Positions 36,060 to 46,740 of a stretch of 64,000 bases of DNA are shown piece after piece. The stretch comes from Sipunculus nudus (taxonomy: Eukaryota; Annelida; Sipuncula; Golfingiida; Sipunculidae). A program made the translations under genes and the position numbers. The stretch is from the NCBI GenBank assembly GCA_026874595.1, contig CM049309.1, positions 52,304,079 to 52,368,078 on the forward strand, written 5' to 3'. Numbering within the stretch: position 1 is the first letter of the stretch; each line of letters begins with the position of its first letter. Below the pieces are notes generated by a model. It saw nothing but the letters and a program-made list of their open reading frames with translations, was not told the DNA's origin and did no database searches.

Positions 36060-36265
36060 ACAAAGACGCCCATATTCAAACTGCACATAAAGGATTGCAG
36101 GTGGGGCCACCAGTCTTTGTTAGGCACAACTACATAGGTGAGTGAATAACTATGCGAGTTGTCGGAAAGATCAGTCCAAGTGTCTCAGAGGGGTTCTCAG
36201 GAAACAAACGCAGCCGCGGCAGAACCTGGTCAAAAACAGTATCTGCATAACATTGTTTTGGTTGA
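36060..36265 (-). repeat. Helitron-like fragment related to 43107-44266
   Basis: TTGCAGGTGGGGCCACCAG, TGTCTCAGAGGGGTTCTCAG, GCGGCAGAACCTGGTCAAAA and ACATTGTTTTGGTTGAA line up in order with the right third of the nested element at 43107-44266. Confidence 0.6.
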
Positions 36266-36514
36266 AACTGTAGAGAGTGGGTCAGTGGCGTCAATTTTTC
36301 TTCCAGGGTGGGGGGGGGGATGACTTTGTTTATATACACACACACACACACATATATATATACCTTTTTTAATGTCTCTGAGTGACATTCAACCATATAT
36401 ATATATGTAACGATAGTCTGACATTTGTTCCTATCTTTGCAAACAATGGCTTATTTTCTTCCTCTTTGTCACTGCATGATCATTCATTTGATTTTTTCCA
36501 CGTCATTTCCTCTT

Positions 36515-36823
36515 TGTAGCGGGGTCTCGTTCTTGTCCACTACTAGACACATCATCCTCCATTTATTCTGCCTCAAAACAGTTTAATAAACTCAACGTTC
36601 CTCAGAACGACTTCAACGGCTCTTAGACATTGCCGGAAGTGATTTATTAGGTGCAAGATTCCGGCAATAGAGAACTTAGCATGACCAAAACAAAAACTTG
36701 CATTTGAACATGGGTATATTACTGGTGCACACTGACATGATAATAATTGACGTTTATTTATGAATTAATAAACCTATTTCACATCGGAGTCCACAACGTT
36801 CTCCCATCTGTTGGAGTGTTACA
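36515..36823 (-). mobile_element. BEL/Pao 3' LTR
   Basis: Read on the minus strand it starts TGTAACACTCCAACAGATGG and ends ACCCCGCTACA, a TG...CA unit of 309 bp with short inverted tips. It contains several AATAAA words. It directly follows the end of the pol fragment at 36824-37344, as expected for a 3' LTR. The partner 5' LTR is absent. Confidence 0.6.
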
Positions 36824-37344
36824 CTCAAACACTATTATGAGCATTACTGAAGTAACCTCTAATTTGTGGGTCTAAATGAATATACCTTTGGCTGTTTTAA
36901 CACTAGCAGCTCTTATCCTTTTCCTCCTCTACCAGGGAATACCTCATTCACCACAACTAAAGGCCGCTGTGATCGAAGTCTGTTTCTACTCACCTTTCGC
37001 CTCAGATCCCTTCCAAGGCAGCTGTCTGATAATTATTGCTCCATAACAACCAGAAATGATCTAATAACTGCTTCCTAGCTTTGTCCCTATTTACCAAGTC
37101 TATGTCCTCAGATAATTCCTTATCACTTACCTCAGCAGGCTGGAAACTTGAAGACCTGCCGAGCAGAAAATGTGCAGGAGTTAATGGCATAGTAGCTGAT
37201 ACATCATCACCTACAAATGTCAAGGGCCTAGAATTCATGCTTGCTTCAACTTCTTGTAGATTTGTTTCTAACTCGCACATAGTTAGTGCCCTTGTACCTA
37301 GTGTCTTTCCGAGTGCTGACTTGATTGTTCTTACCAATCTCTCA
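36824..37344 (-). pseudogene. BEL/Pao pol fragment: integrase C-terminal part
   Basis: The minus strand encodes ERLVRTIKSALGKTLG, ELETNLQEVEASMNSRPLTF, MPLTPAHFLLGR and DHFWLLWSNNY, the hallmark end of a BEL/Pao integrase core. After a stop at 37002, shifted frames still read VNEVFPGRGGK and RAASVKTAKGIF with THKLEV, the usual pol C-terminus. Gag, protease, reverse transcriptase and most of the integrase are missing; the upstream edge is cut at about 37345 where a flanking repeat resumes. It is a dead remnant. Confidence 0.8.
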
Positions 37345-39043
37345 TATATCGGAAAGATTTCTGGAAGCCGTAGGTGTTTTATTTAAATAGTTCAGATCTC
37401 AAGGTCATGAAAATGGGGGAAAAATCTATTTTCCTCACAACTTTGTCGATAATCTTCCTATTTTCACAAACAATAGCTAATTTTCTTCCTCTTTGTTATT
37501 GCTCATTCATTTGACTATGTCCACATCATTTCCGGCAAGCGCTCGACCTCCGGTCGTCTAGTCTGTCTGTCTGTTTGTTTGTCTTTACCCTCTCTACAGG
37601 CCATAATTTTGCAGCAATCGCTTTCACACTTACACAGTAAATTGACAACCAAATTTTACAGGGACCTTTTGTTTTTGTTAAAAATAGGTCAACGGCCAAG
37701 GTCAAAGTAATCAAAACACAAGAAAATCTTATTTTCCTCATAATTTTCTACATATTTGCCCTAATCTCACAATCTTTGGCTCATTTTCTTCCTCTTCTGT
37801 ATGACATTGTCTAGTCAACTGTCCTCGCTTTTGTGTCACTTTGTCAGTACTGTGTCAGTCTGTTCGTCAGTTGTCCTCAATTTCGCCTTCTTGTTGATTC
37901 TTGCTTCTTAAATATATCATTCAGCAGGCCATAGTTTTGCACGAATCACTTTTTTACTTTCACATAACATGTATTAGGACGATTCCTCGAAGCTGTATGT
38001 GTATTAAAGTTCAAGGTCAAGGTCATCAAAACATGTCAAAATCTTACTTTCCTCATAATATTGGTCCACAAACTTTGGCTCTCTTTCATCCTTTTCTTCT
38101 TCTTCTTGGTCTAGTAAGCTGGTCTTCATTTTGTGTCATTTTGTCTGTAGGTCTGTCTGTTTGTCAATGGTCCTCACTTTCAACTGCTTGATCGGTACTG
38201 CGTATGAAATATAACATTTTACAGGTTTAAGTTTTGCTGGAATCACTTTGTAACTTTTGTATGTCGTATATCGGGAAGAATTCTTGAAGCTGTATGTGTA
38301 TTATTTAAATTGGTAAAAGTTCAAGATCAAGGTCATAAAAACACCTCAGAAACTTATTTTCCTAATAACTTGTCAATATCGGTCCATTTTTCACAAGCCA
38401 TAGCTCATTTAATTCCTCTGGGTCTTCTCCATAACTTGGTCTAGTCATCTGTTATCTAAGATGTGTCACTTTGTCAGTATGTCTGTCTGTTTATCAGTAG
38501 TCCTCAATTTGGCCTTCTTCATTTTTAGAAAATAGCCGCTAGGGGGCGTTACACTTGAAACGTTGAAACATTTTTTGGCCACATCTCCACATATTAATCT
38601 TACCTACATAAAATAGCTCATTTTGTTCCTCTTTACCTTCCCGGTCATATTATCTATTCATCTACTATATCAGATGTGTCACTTCGTCAGTATGTCTGTC
38701 TGTTTGTCAGTGGTCCTCAATTTCGCCTGCTTGCTGGTTCTTGCGCATGACATATAGGCCACAGTTTTGAAGGAATCACTTTGTTCACAGGAGAACTTTT
38801 GGTCCTTGGGCCCTAGTTCAATAACAAACGGTGCAGGATTGACTGACTGTAATTGTTTATGCCCATATAGAGCACCTCTTGAGAGTTGAAAATCTGGGAT
38901 TTTCACCCAGGTGCTCCTTAAGCAGGTGATGAATGGTGATGATGATGAAGTCCAATAAAAGGAAAATATGCCAGTAGTTGCTGCTTTAGTGCTTTACGAT
39001 CTTTTTCGGAGTACTGTGTAGGACTAGTAATAACCCTGACAAC

Positions 39044-39252
39044 CCGACTCAGCAGAAGCGGATCCGGGGGGGGGGGCGGGTGGGGTCCGCCCCTTTTTTA
39101 TCAGAAGCAACGTTTTTTATGGGTTCAGATAAAATTTTACGGCCTGGACCCCCCCCCCCCCCTTTCCAGACCTGGGAGCCTTTTTTAGGGTTTTCATTAG
39201 TCCTCCTGGGTTGGACCCCTCCCTTTTCCTAAATCCTTGATCCGCCCCTGCT
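39044..39252. mobile_element. GGGGCGGATCC-type MITE, copy 2 (best preserved)
   Basis: The left end AGCAGAAGCGGATCCGGGG and the right end AAATCCTTGATCCGCCCCTG are inverted partners. Inner words GTCCTCCTGGGTTGGACCCC and GGGTTCAGATAAAATTTTAC recur at 57645-57835. The 5'-CAGGGG tip is typical of hAT-type MITEs; that assignment is an inference. Confidence 0.65.
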
Positions 39253-39259
39253 CAGTAGG

Positions 39260-39900
39260 CAAACAGTTAATTGGGCTGGTAAGCCTACTCGAGTCGTGAT
39301 ACAAGTTATATCGAGGAATGTATCGCAGTGGTCTTGCATCAGGTTGCATTCATATTGTGGTAAACGGCCCATAATCTCAATATTACGCTGAGAATGATGT
39401 ATAAACATAGCTCACAACCCAAACTGAAACACCGTCTCCATGGACACGGGTCATTAATTTCCTGTATCGCCTGCAAGCTGCCTGCGTCCTGTATCCTGTG
39501 CGAGCCATACTTGTGTTCATACGGTCATAAATTCAACAAACATGCCGAGGGGTTTACAAACGTGCTGGGTTAAAATTTTTCTCGTTCATGTTTGGTATTA
39601 TTAGAAAGTACGTACACCAAAAATGCTATCTATTGGTCTTGTTTATGTTGATTAACAGTGTACCTGTAGGCCATGAAGCGTTGTCAGAAATGACGAAATT
39701 ATTTGCATCTTCAAAAGGCCTTATAATGCGATCCTCAGACTTAGATGTAAAGACATTCTGGCGCCAGCAATCTGGTCGTAATGCCTGAGGGTCGATGTGA
39801 CGTTAGATCAGACCCGCATCTCTTTATCTCTTAGACAAGCACATATATTTCAAGTGTGCGTAATGTGTATGACCTCAAATGTGGAAGTCATGGGCATGGA
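39260..39900 (+). other. Single-copy, CpG-richer stretch with a 66-codon secreted-like frame
   Basis: No repeat words shared with the rest of the window were noticed here. An ATG at 39588 opens a 66-residue frame to TGA (39786-39788) whose start, KCYLLVLFMLINSVPVGHEA, looks like a signal peptide. The product is not recognised, and a frame this short can arise by chance. It could be a first exon, a peptide precursor or nothing. Confidence 0.25.
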
Positions 39901-39921
39901 AGATTTCTGAACAAAAGATAT

Positions 39922-39924
<3 letters not shown>

Positions 39925-39993
<69 letters not shown>
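39925..39993. repeat. (TA)n microsatellite
   Basis: About 34 TA units, then an AGAGAGAAAAGAGAG purine run and a G-run at 40014-40024. Reading frames of repeated Ile-Tyr across it are artefacts. Confidence 0.95.
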
Positions 39994-39997
<4 letters not shown>

Positions 39998-40439
39998 GAG
40001 AAAAGAGAGAAAAGGGGGGGGGGGTGATTTGTATTTTTGCGGTCCGGGATTCAGCGCAGCGAGTCTGATTATCGCAAATCGGCACTTTAAGAATACTTTT
40101 TATTATTACAAGTAATATTGTTATTATAAGTAATCATCAGATTTCAGAAAATTAAAAAATCTAATATGGACGCCAGGGAGCGATTTATTTCCTTTCGCAA
40201 AAATAATATTAAGAAGGGTTCCAGCTTTTGCAATTATATTTTATCTGAAGGTTATCAATAAAATGTTAATATTATCCTTCCACAAATTTCAATAAAAATC
40301 AGTAATATTACCAAATAAATAAAAATAATTATGTCAATAAACCATTTCATGATATTGGCTATATTTCATATTGTTATCAATTATCCAATCAAGTCTTGTT
40401 TGGATCCGCCCGGCAGCCTTGCTACACGCTTTAATTGTT

Positions 40440-41950
40440 TTCCACTCCGCTTCCTTGGCTTCGCCTCTTATAACAGGAGATTCATACCAGAGTACTCGGA
40501 CATCACCGTACTGCGAACTGTGTTGACCAAGAAAGACACGGAGTTTAAGTGGGAGGGTGACTGCGAGGAAGCCTTCTAGCAGTTGAAACAGATGCTGACT
40601 ACCGCACCTGTGCTGGGATACCCTTGCATTGAAAGTTTACTGATCTTAAACACGGGTGCCAGTGGGGTCAGCATAAGGAGTTGCCTCTCACCGATTCAAA
40701 ATGGGCAAGAGCATGTAATAGCTTACGCGAGCAAAAGCCTTAGGTCTGCCCAGAGGAAATACTGCACCACATAACGGGAGTTGCTGGCAGTGGTAACCTT
40801 CGTCAAGCACTTTCGGATGTAGTAATGGGGACGGCCATTTATGATCAAGACGGACCATGCTTCTCTACAATGGCCACGGAATTTTAGGGAACAAGAGGGC
40901 ATGATAGCTAGGTGGATTTTCGTGTAGATACGTATGATTTTACCTGGAGCTTACATGGAAATGCATGGGCTCACTAGACTGCAGTGCACTCAGTGCAAAC
41001 GACATGATTGCCGTGCAGCCATCACTAACTCTAAGAACACGTAAATGAAGACAACTGAAGCAGACACTGAGCAGGCTGCTCAATCCAACCGGCTAGACAA
41101 CGACACTGAGCAAGCTGCTCAATCCAACCGGTTAGACAACGACACTGAGCAGGCTGCTCAATCCAACCCGCTAGTCAACAGCACTGAGCCGGCTGCTCAA
41201 TCCAAACGGTTAGACAACGACACTGAGCAGGCTGCTCAATCCAACCGGTTAGACAACGACACTGAGCAGGCTGCTCAATCCAACCGGCTAGTCAACGACA
41301 CTGAGCAGGCTGCTTAATCCAACCGGCTAGTCAACGACACTGAGCAAGCTGCTCAATCCAACCGGTTAGAAAACGACACTGAGCCGGGTGCTCAATCCAA
41401 CCGGCTAGTCAACAACACTGAGCCGGCTGCTCAGTCCAACCGGTTAGACAACGACACTGAGCAGGCTGCTCAATCCAACCAGTTAGACAACGACACTGAG
41501 CAGGCTGCTCAATCCAACCGGCTAGTCAACGACACTGAGCAGGCTGCTCAATCCAACCGGCTAGTCAACGACACTGAGCAGGCTGCTCAATCCAACCGGT
41601 TAGACAACGACACTGAGCAGGCTGCTCAATCCAACCAGCTAGTCAACGACACTGTGCAGGCAACTCCAATTCGAAGATCCATGCATCGCTAAGATCAGAC
41701 GATGGATAGTGTCTTGGCGTGATCGATCATTGTGGCTTGTTATCCAATGAAGGGCGGGTTCTCAGGGCCCTTCGGAGCCAATGGAATATCCTGGAGATCC
41801 GTAATGGGGCTCTCTATCGTATATTCGTTCAGGACGCCAGGTCAGAAACTATCTGTCGATTTGTGGCTCCAACCGAGATCCGAAAGGGGTTATGATCCAG
41901 CTGCTAGGAGACACCTAGCACAACCGGCAAACCGTCAACAAGTGAACCAT
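40440..41950 (+). pseudogene. Ty3/gypsy pol remnant: reverse transcriptase end, RNase H, repeat linker, integrase start
   Basis: One frame reads RFLGFASYNRRFIPEYSDI (end of reverse transcriptase), then LKQMLTTAPVLGYP, VIAYASKSLRSAQRKYC, RELLAVVTFVKHF and IKTDHASLQW (RNase H), then GLTRLQCTQCKRHDC. In-frame stops occur at 40577, 40772 and later. A 39-bp minisatellite follows (41063-41661). In another frame 41761-41875 encodes LRALRSQWNILEIRNGALYR and RFVAPTEIRKG, the zinc-binding start of a gypsy integrase. Domain order is that of a Ty3/gypsy pol. It is truncated at both ends with several stops and frameshifts, so it is inactive. Confidence 0.8.
41063..41661 (+). repeat. 39-bp minisatellite, 15 units, encoding a 13-residue repeat
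   Basis: GACACTGAGCAGGCTGCTCA plus ATCCAACCGGYTAGWCAAC repeats at exact 39-bp steps from 41063 to 41647, with a partial last unit. It translates as DTEQAAQSNRLVN or DTEQAAQSNRLDN in the same frame as the gypsy RNase H before it, with one stop (TAA at about 41314). Differences are single bases only, with no length change in any unit. Confidence 0.95.
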
Positions 41951-42900
41951 AGGCCATGACGCTCAGCTGAGTTCAAGAAACCTTGAACAACGGGTAACAT
42001 GACTCCCAGAGTGCTCAGAATCATGCATTTTGCCAATAGACCGTAGATATAGGTTACTGTGACCTTATTTTACATCCAGCTGCAACCAGCTACCATTTGT
42101 ACCCATCTGACTAATAGTGTTAAAATCATGTTCTTTCACACAGCTTGCAGATTATAGGTCACGGTATTATTATTTTAGGTTTCCAAGAAATTTTAAAAGA
42201 ACCTCCCTGGATCTTAATTAAATTAGAAGTTTCTAGGTCCAACTGTAACCAATCATGCAAACCTGTCCTATAGGGTGCTCAGCTCATGTTCTTTCACATA
42301 TCTTGCAGAATAAATGTCACTATGACCTAAATTCTGGTTTCCTGTGAGAATTGCATAAACAATTCCATGGAAGTACAGATAGAAGCTAAATTCTAGATCT
42401 AACGGTAACAATGTGCGCCCTAATAACAGCCAGACTTCTTCATTTGAAGGTCTCAAAAAGATTTAAAAAAAAAATGCGTTAAGAAAAAAAACAAAAAAAA
42501 AACTGCATGATCAATATGCATGCAAAGGAACATGGCAATCAAAGCATTATTTATCCAGATACTGGAGCTTTTGTATCAATTTTCTAAATACTCTTGGGGG
42601 GATCCATGAGCCCCATAGCTAGGAGGATATGGGTAACAGACCTAATTTCAGGTTTCTCAGGAGATATATTAAGGACTTCCGTGGATATCAAATTAGTAGA
42701 TTCTAGGCTCAATGGTTACGATTTGTGCCCTGTTAACGGACGACCACATATTTGAAGGTCTAAAAAATAGCGAAGCAAATGCGTAAAAAATTCGAATTTG
42801 GTGCCAACACCAGACTACAGGAACTGATGAAACACTCCATAATGCTGACCTCCAGTGACCAAAAGTGGCCTGCGAACAGCTGGACAATGCAAGTGAATAC
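41950..42900 (-). repeat. Helitron-like array with about 155-bp core, decayed
   Basis: GCCATGACGCTCAGCTGAG near 41953 resembles a minus-strand 3' end (hairpin lost). The body repeats AGGTCAC.GT, TTTCAGGTTTCC, AACCTCCCTGG and TTAGAAGTTTCTAGGTCCAA near 42060-42235, 42300-42410 and 42636-42745. The same core lies at 45230-46080. Confidence 0.55.
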
Positions 42901-42904
42901 AATA

Positions 42905-44786
42905 GAGCATAAACAAACTCAACAACTAGCCTAATTCTTTGGCTTTTATTTTCAAATTTTGGATGTAAACAGATTGAATACTTTAGTTTACATGCCGTGA
43001 ATATTAAATCATCAGTACTTACAGGGGAAAAAAATGTGCCATGGTGAAAGTTGGGAAAAAATTAAAGGTACTGATTTTATTTTTATGCTAAAAACTTAAA
43101 AAAAAACAAGAATACGGGTAGTCGACAAGCGACTACGTGTATCCGCCAAAATCAGAGTAGGACGGGTGAAGTGAGGCATAGATTGAGTGGTAAGGGGAAA
43201 TAGAGTTAGATGTGTTACATATTAGCATGGATGTCTGCCACGTAAACATGATTGTAGGTGGCGCCACCTGTCATAAAATCAAGAAACCTATCCAGGATGT
43301 GTACGCATGCCAAATTCCAGGTGTTTAAGTCAAACCACCGCCGAGATATGAGTGATTTTAACCCAAGTAAAATTTACAGATGAACGCTGTGCAAAAATAA
43401 TTGCAGGTGGCGCCACCTGTTTCTTTTATGATAAAGAACTATGCGAGATCTAAACACATGCAAATTTTCAGGAACATACGTCAAACCAGTCCGGAGATAT
43501 AAGCATGGATGTCTGCAGCGTTAACGTAAATGTAGGTGGCGCCACCTGTCATAAAATCAAGAAAGCTATCCAGGATGTTTACAGATGCTAAATTTCAGGT
43601 GAATAAGTCAAACCACTGCCTTGATATGAGTGATTTTAGCCCAGGTCAAACGAATAGTTGGACGTGTGCAAAAATGGTTACAGGTGGCGCCACCAGTTAC
43701 TTGTATGATAAAGAGCTATGTGAGAACTTAACACGTGCAAATTTCAGGAAGATACGTCAAACCAGTCTAGAGATGTAAGCATGGATGTCTGCAGCGTGAA
43801 CGTGAATGTAGGTGGCGCCACCTGTCATAAAATCAAGAAAGCTGTCCAGGATGTATACGCATGCCAAATTTCAGGTGAATTAGTCAAACCACTGCAGAGA
43901 TACGAGTGATTTGAACCCAAGGCAGACGAACAGATGGACACTGTGCAAGCATGGTTGCAGGTGGCGCCACCATTTTTTTAGAATGTTATAAAGCTATGCA
44001 AGGGCTACATTTGAACAAAAAATTTCCGAAGATATGTTAGTTTATTTGTCAAAACAGACGCACAGATGGACGAACTGGAGAGAGGAAAGGTCAGAGGTCA
44101 ACGCGAATTGGTTAGGCACCAGTTCACATGTGACCCAATAATTGGTGTAAGTTTCAGAAAAATCAATCCAGTAGTCTCAGAGGAGTTCCCCGGAAACGAA
44201 CGGGGCGGCGGCGGAACCCGGTCAAAAACATAGTATCCGCAAAACTTTGTTTTGGTGGATACAATTACAAAAATCAGATCTAATGATGGGTATACAATTG
44301 AATCTTATTTAAACAAAGTTACATACCTGATAAATAAAAGTCTCTCTCTATCATGTTAAGTGAGTAAATATCTTTCCTTGATTTTTTTTACAAAGTGCAT
44401 TATGTTCAGGCCCAAAACTTCAAGAAATTACTTAATACAGACTTAATTTCTGGCATATATGTAGGAAATATATAGGAAAATATTTATGTTAATATTAAGA
44501 AAAAAAATAAGTGGCTTTTCATAATAAGCAGTTCTGAAGTGTGATAATAGGTTTTTAATGGTAAATTCAGTTTTTTTTCCAATTTCTCGAAGGAACGAAG
44601 TCACAATTACCCAGATTTCGGTTTGGTAGGAGATTTTTCGAACATCTAACAGTATGCCGAATCTTGGATTTGTAGGTCAAACGGTTTCAAAACGTGCCAG
44701 TCTCACGGACAAACAGACGGACGGTCAGACGACGGACAATGGACCATGACTATAGCTCAGATGGCTTATAGTCAGCTGAGCTAAAA
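42905..44786 (-). mobile_element. Helitron-like element split by a nested insertion
   Basis: The minus-strand 5' end AGCTCAGCTGACTATAAGCC with CATCTGAGCTATAGTC sits at 44786-44752, followed by a GTCCGTC tract and a body that is the complement of 6404-6980 and 7440-7700. The body stops at about 44266 and resumes at about 43106, with the element 43107-44266 between. The 3' end at the low-coordinate side is not preserved. Confidence 0.65.
43107..44266 (-). mobile_element. Nested Helitron-like element with 277-bp dimeric core
   Basis: Read on the minus strand, the 5' tip TGTATCCACCAAAAC pairs with GTTTTGCGGATAC just inside. The 3' end has TTTTGGCGGATACA, then a hairpin with stem GTAGTCG/CGACTAC, then CGTATTCTTGTTTTT. 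The core is a 277-bp unit present about 2.5 times (GCATGGATGTCTGC at 43227, 43503 and 43779). Each unit has two copies of the 12-bp palindrome GGTGGCGCCACC. No protein is encoded. Confidence 0.75.
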
Positions 44787-45197
44787 TTGGTGGCAATAAA
44801 CAAAGAGGGAGAGCTGCATTGACCACTTACTTTCTAAAATGAATTATTGTACATTGTAGTAGATTTTTTTGTTCTATTCAAAAGAAACTAAGTCTGAACT
44901 TTACAAATAAAGTTATAATTGAATATTGAATTGAAACAAAGTTAATGAATTGATATTCGGAATCAATTCTAAGGCTCCTCATAATTACCAGACCTAGTGT
45001 TAAAAAATGAAGAATCCAATCGGATTTCTGCTTTAGAATTCCAATATATGTTTGTTTAGTTCATGCATCCAACACGGAACACGATCTGTTTGGCCACCTG
45101 CAGTGGTGGTATATTTTCCCCATGGAACTAAATTGAAGTTATAATTTTGAGAGCATTTTTATAGATTCATCCTGTAAAAAAGGTAAAAACTGAAAAC

Positions 45198-46080
45198 AAG
45201 AGGCCCATGGGACATGGCGCTCTGCTGAATTTGACGTACACTCAATTCATGTATTAATCATTGATGTTATGACCACGTGAAAATACTTGTTAAGAAATGT
45301 TGAACAAAGGGTAGAGCGCTCAAATTCATGTTTTTGCCTAGAGTCATTAGAAAATAGGTTACAGTGACCTTATTTAGGTTTTCCAAGAAGATAAGACTCC
45401 CTGGAGCCTAAGTTATAGAAGTATCTCCATCAAACTGCTACAATTTGTATCCATCCGACTTATAGTACTCAAGCCATGTTCGTTCACATACCTCATAGAA
45501 CACAGGTCACAGTGACCTAATTTCAGGTTTCCAAGGAAGTTTTACAGGGTCCTCCCTTTTAAAATGATTAAGCCATTTCTAGATCCAACAATTAAGATCC
45601 GTGTCCTGTCGGACTTTCTGGGTGCTCAAAATTAGGTTTTCCAATCTTAGCTCACAGAATATAGGTCATCCTGACCTAATCTCAGGTGTTGAAGAAGATT
45701 AGCCCAGGACCTCCTTACATTTTAAGTAAGAAGGTTCTAGATCCAACTGTTATGATTTGTGCCCATCGAACTTTCAGAGTGCTACAATGTTTTCCTGTTG
45801 CTGAAGGAATACAGTTCACAGTGACCTAGTACCAGGTTTCAAAGATCTGCCCAGAACCTCCCTAAATGTTTCGTTAGAAGATTCTGAGCTTGACAGATAC
45901 AATTTGTGCCCGGACCTTCAGGGTTCTGATATGACCTCCATATCTCCATCAAACTGCTACAATTTGTATCCATCCGACTTATAGTACTCAAGCCATGTTC
46001 TTTCACATACCTCATAGAACACAGGTCACAGTGACCTCATTTCTGGTTTCAAAGGAGATTTACCTATAGTCCAGCGGTTA
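45198..46080 (-). mobile_element. Helitron-like element with about 155-bp tandem core
   Basis: The left end AACAAGAGGCCCATGGGACA then TGGCGCTCTGCTGAA is a minus-strand 3' end (hairpin CCCATGGG, then CCTCTTGTTTTC). The body repeats CACAGTGACCTAATTTCAGG at about 45360, 45508, 45670, 45820 and 46027. GTACTCAAGCCATGTTC.TTC occurs identically near 45470 and 45985. The right end was not identified. Confidence 0.6.
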
Positions 46081-46740
46081 AGCTCCCATATTTGGAGGAA
46101 CTGTGCAAAAAATGAAAGAAGCATGATAGTTGGCAAAAGTATTCTTTCGAGCTTATATTGATGAATTTCAGATATAGGGCGAAGCTAAAAAAAAATTATC
46201 TTGGCCAAAATCCAAGATGGCGGCCAAGATGGCCGCAAGTTTAAAAATTTGTCAATAACTTGAGGTATGATGTCCTCAGAAAACAAAGCAAATACTCTAA
46301 TATATTGTTTTTTTGGGCTGAGAAATTTAATTTTTGAGGTTTCAAACCTCTTCAGATACTCATTACCTGGGTTTTTATCAATAATCTGGTAATATTCCCA
46401 TTAGTCCAGCGGTAAAGCTGCATGTTGAGAAAAATTCTGCAAAAGATGAAAGGAGAATGAACTTGGCATAATAATTTTCCAGACCATACTCTATATGTTC
46501 AGATATGAAGCCGAGTGGAATTCACCATGTCTTGATAAAATTCTCAGATGGCGGCCAAGATGGCCACCGAAATATGAAATACCAATACAGCCTGTTATAT
46601 TTGACCTAGAATGCATTTCATGTGCACTGTTTTTATGTTATTGGGGTCGAGAAATTCATTTATAAGGGCTTCAGGTCTGAATCATGAATGTGTAAATGAA
46701 GTCTGATTTTGTAGGTATTGAAATTGTACTAAAATTGCCC
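46060..46740. repeat. Two tandem copies of a GATGGCGGC-bearing repeat
   Basis: AGTCCAGCGGTTAAGC at about 46078 and AGTCCAGCGGTAAAGC at about 46404 start two units of about 330 bp. Each has a T/A-rich block with GCAAAA.ATGAAAG and then AGATGGCGGCCAAGATGGCC (46219-46238 and 46552-46571). A third copy lies inverted at 49385-49660. Confidence 0.7.

Larger units (their letters stand above)
36430..38900. repeat. Tandem-like array of about 300-bp units, split by the BEL remnant
   Basis: Units share TATTTTCCTCA.AA.TTT, AATAGCTAATTTTCTTCCTC, GTCTGTCTGTTTGTCA.TGGT followed by CCTCAATTTCGCCT, TTTTGCAG.AATCACTTT and GTTCAAGGTCAAGGTCATCA. The GTCTGTCTGTTTGTC word recurs near 37563, 37860, 38150, 38483 and 38693. 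The flank 36430-36514 belongs to the same family as 37440-37540, so the retroelement inserted into it. The borders are unresolved. Confidence 0.6.

Noticed and set aside
39856-40115. Open frames encoding long Ile-Tyr repeats
   Set aside because: They are translations of a (TA)n microsatellite; the same applies at 20515-20550, 23800-23848 and 56440-56525.
40169-40260. A short basic peptide frame (MDARERFISFRKNN)
   Set aside because: It has about 31 codons, no partner exon signals and no similarity I recognise; I treat it as chance.
41063-41661. CRISPR-like regular array
   Set aside because: The 39-bp units are contiguous with no unique spacers, are in frame with a gypsy pol, and the DNA is from an animal. 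It is a coding minisatellite.
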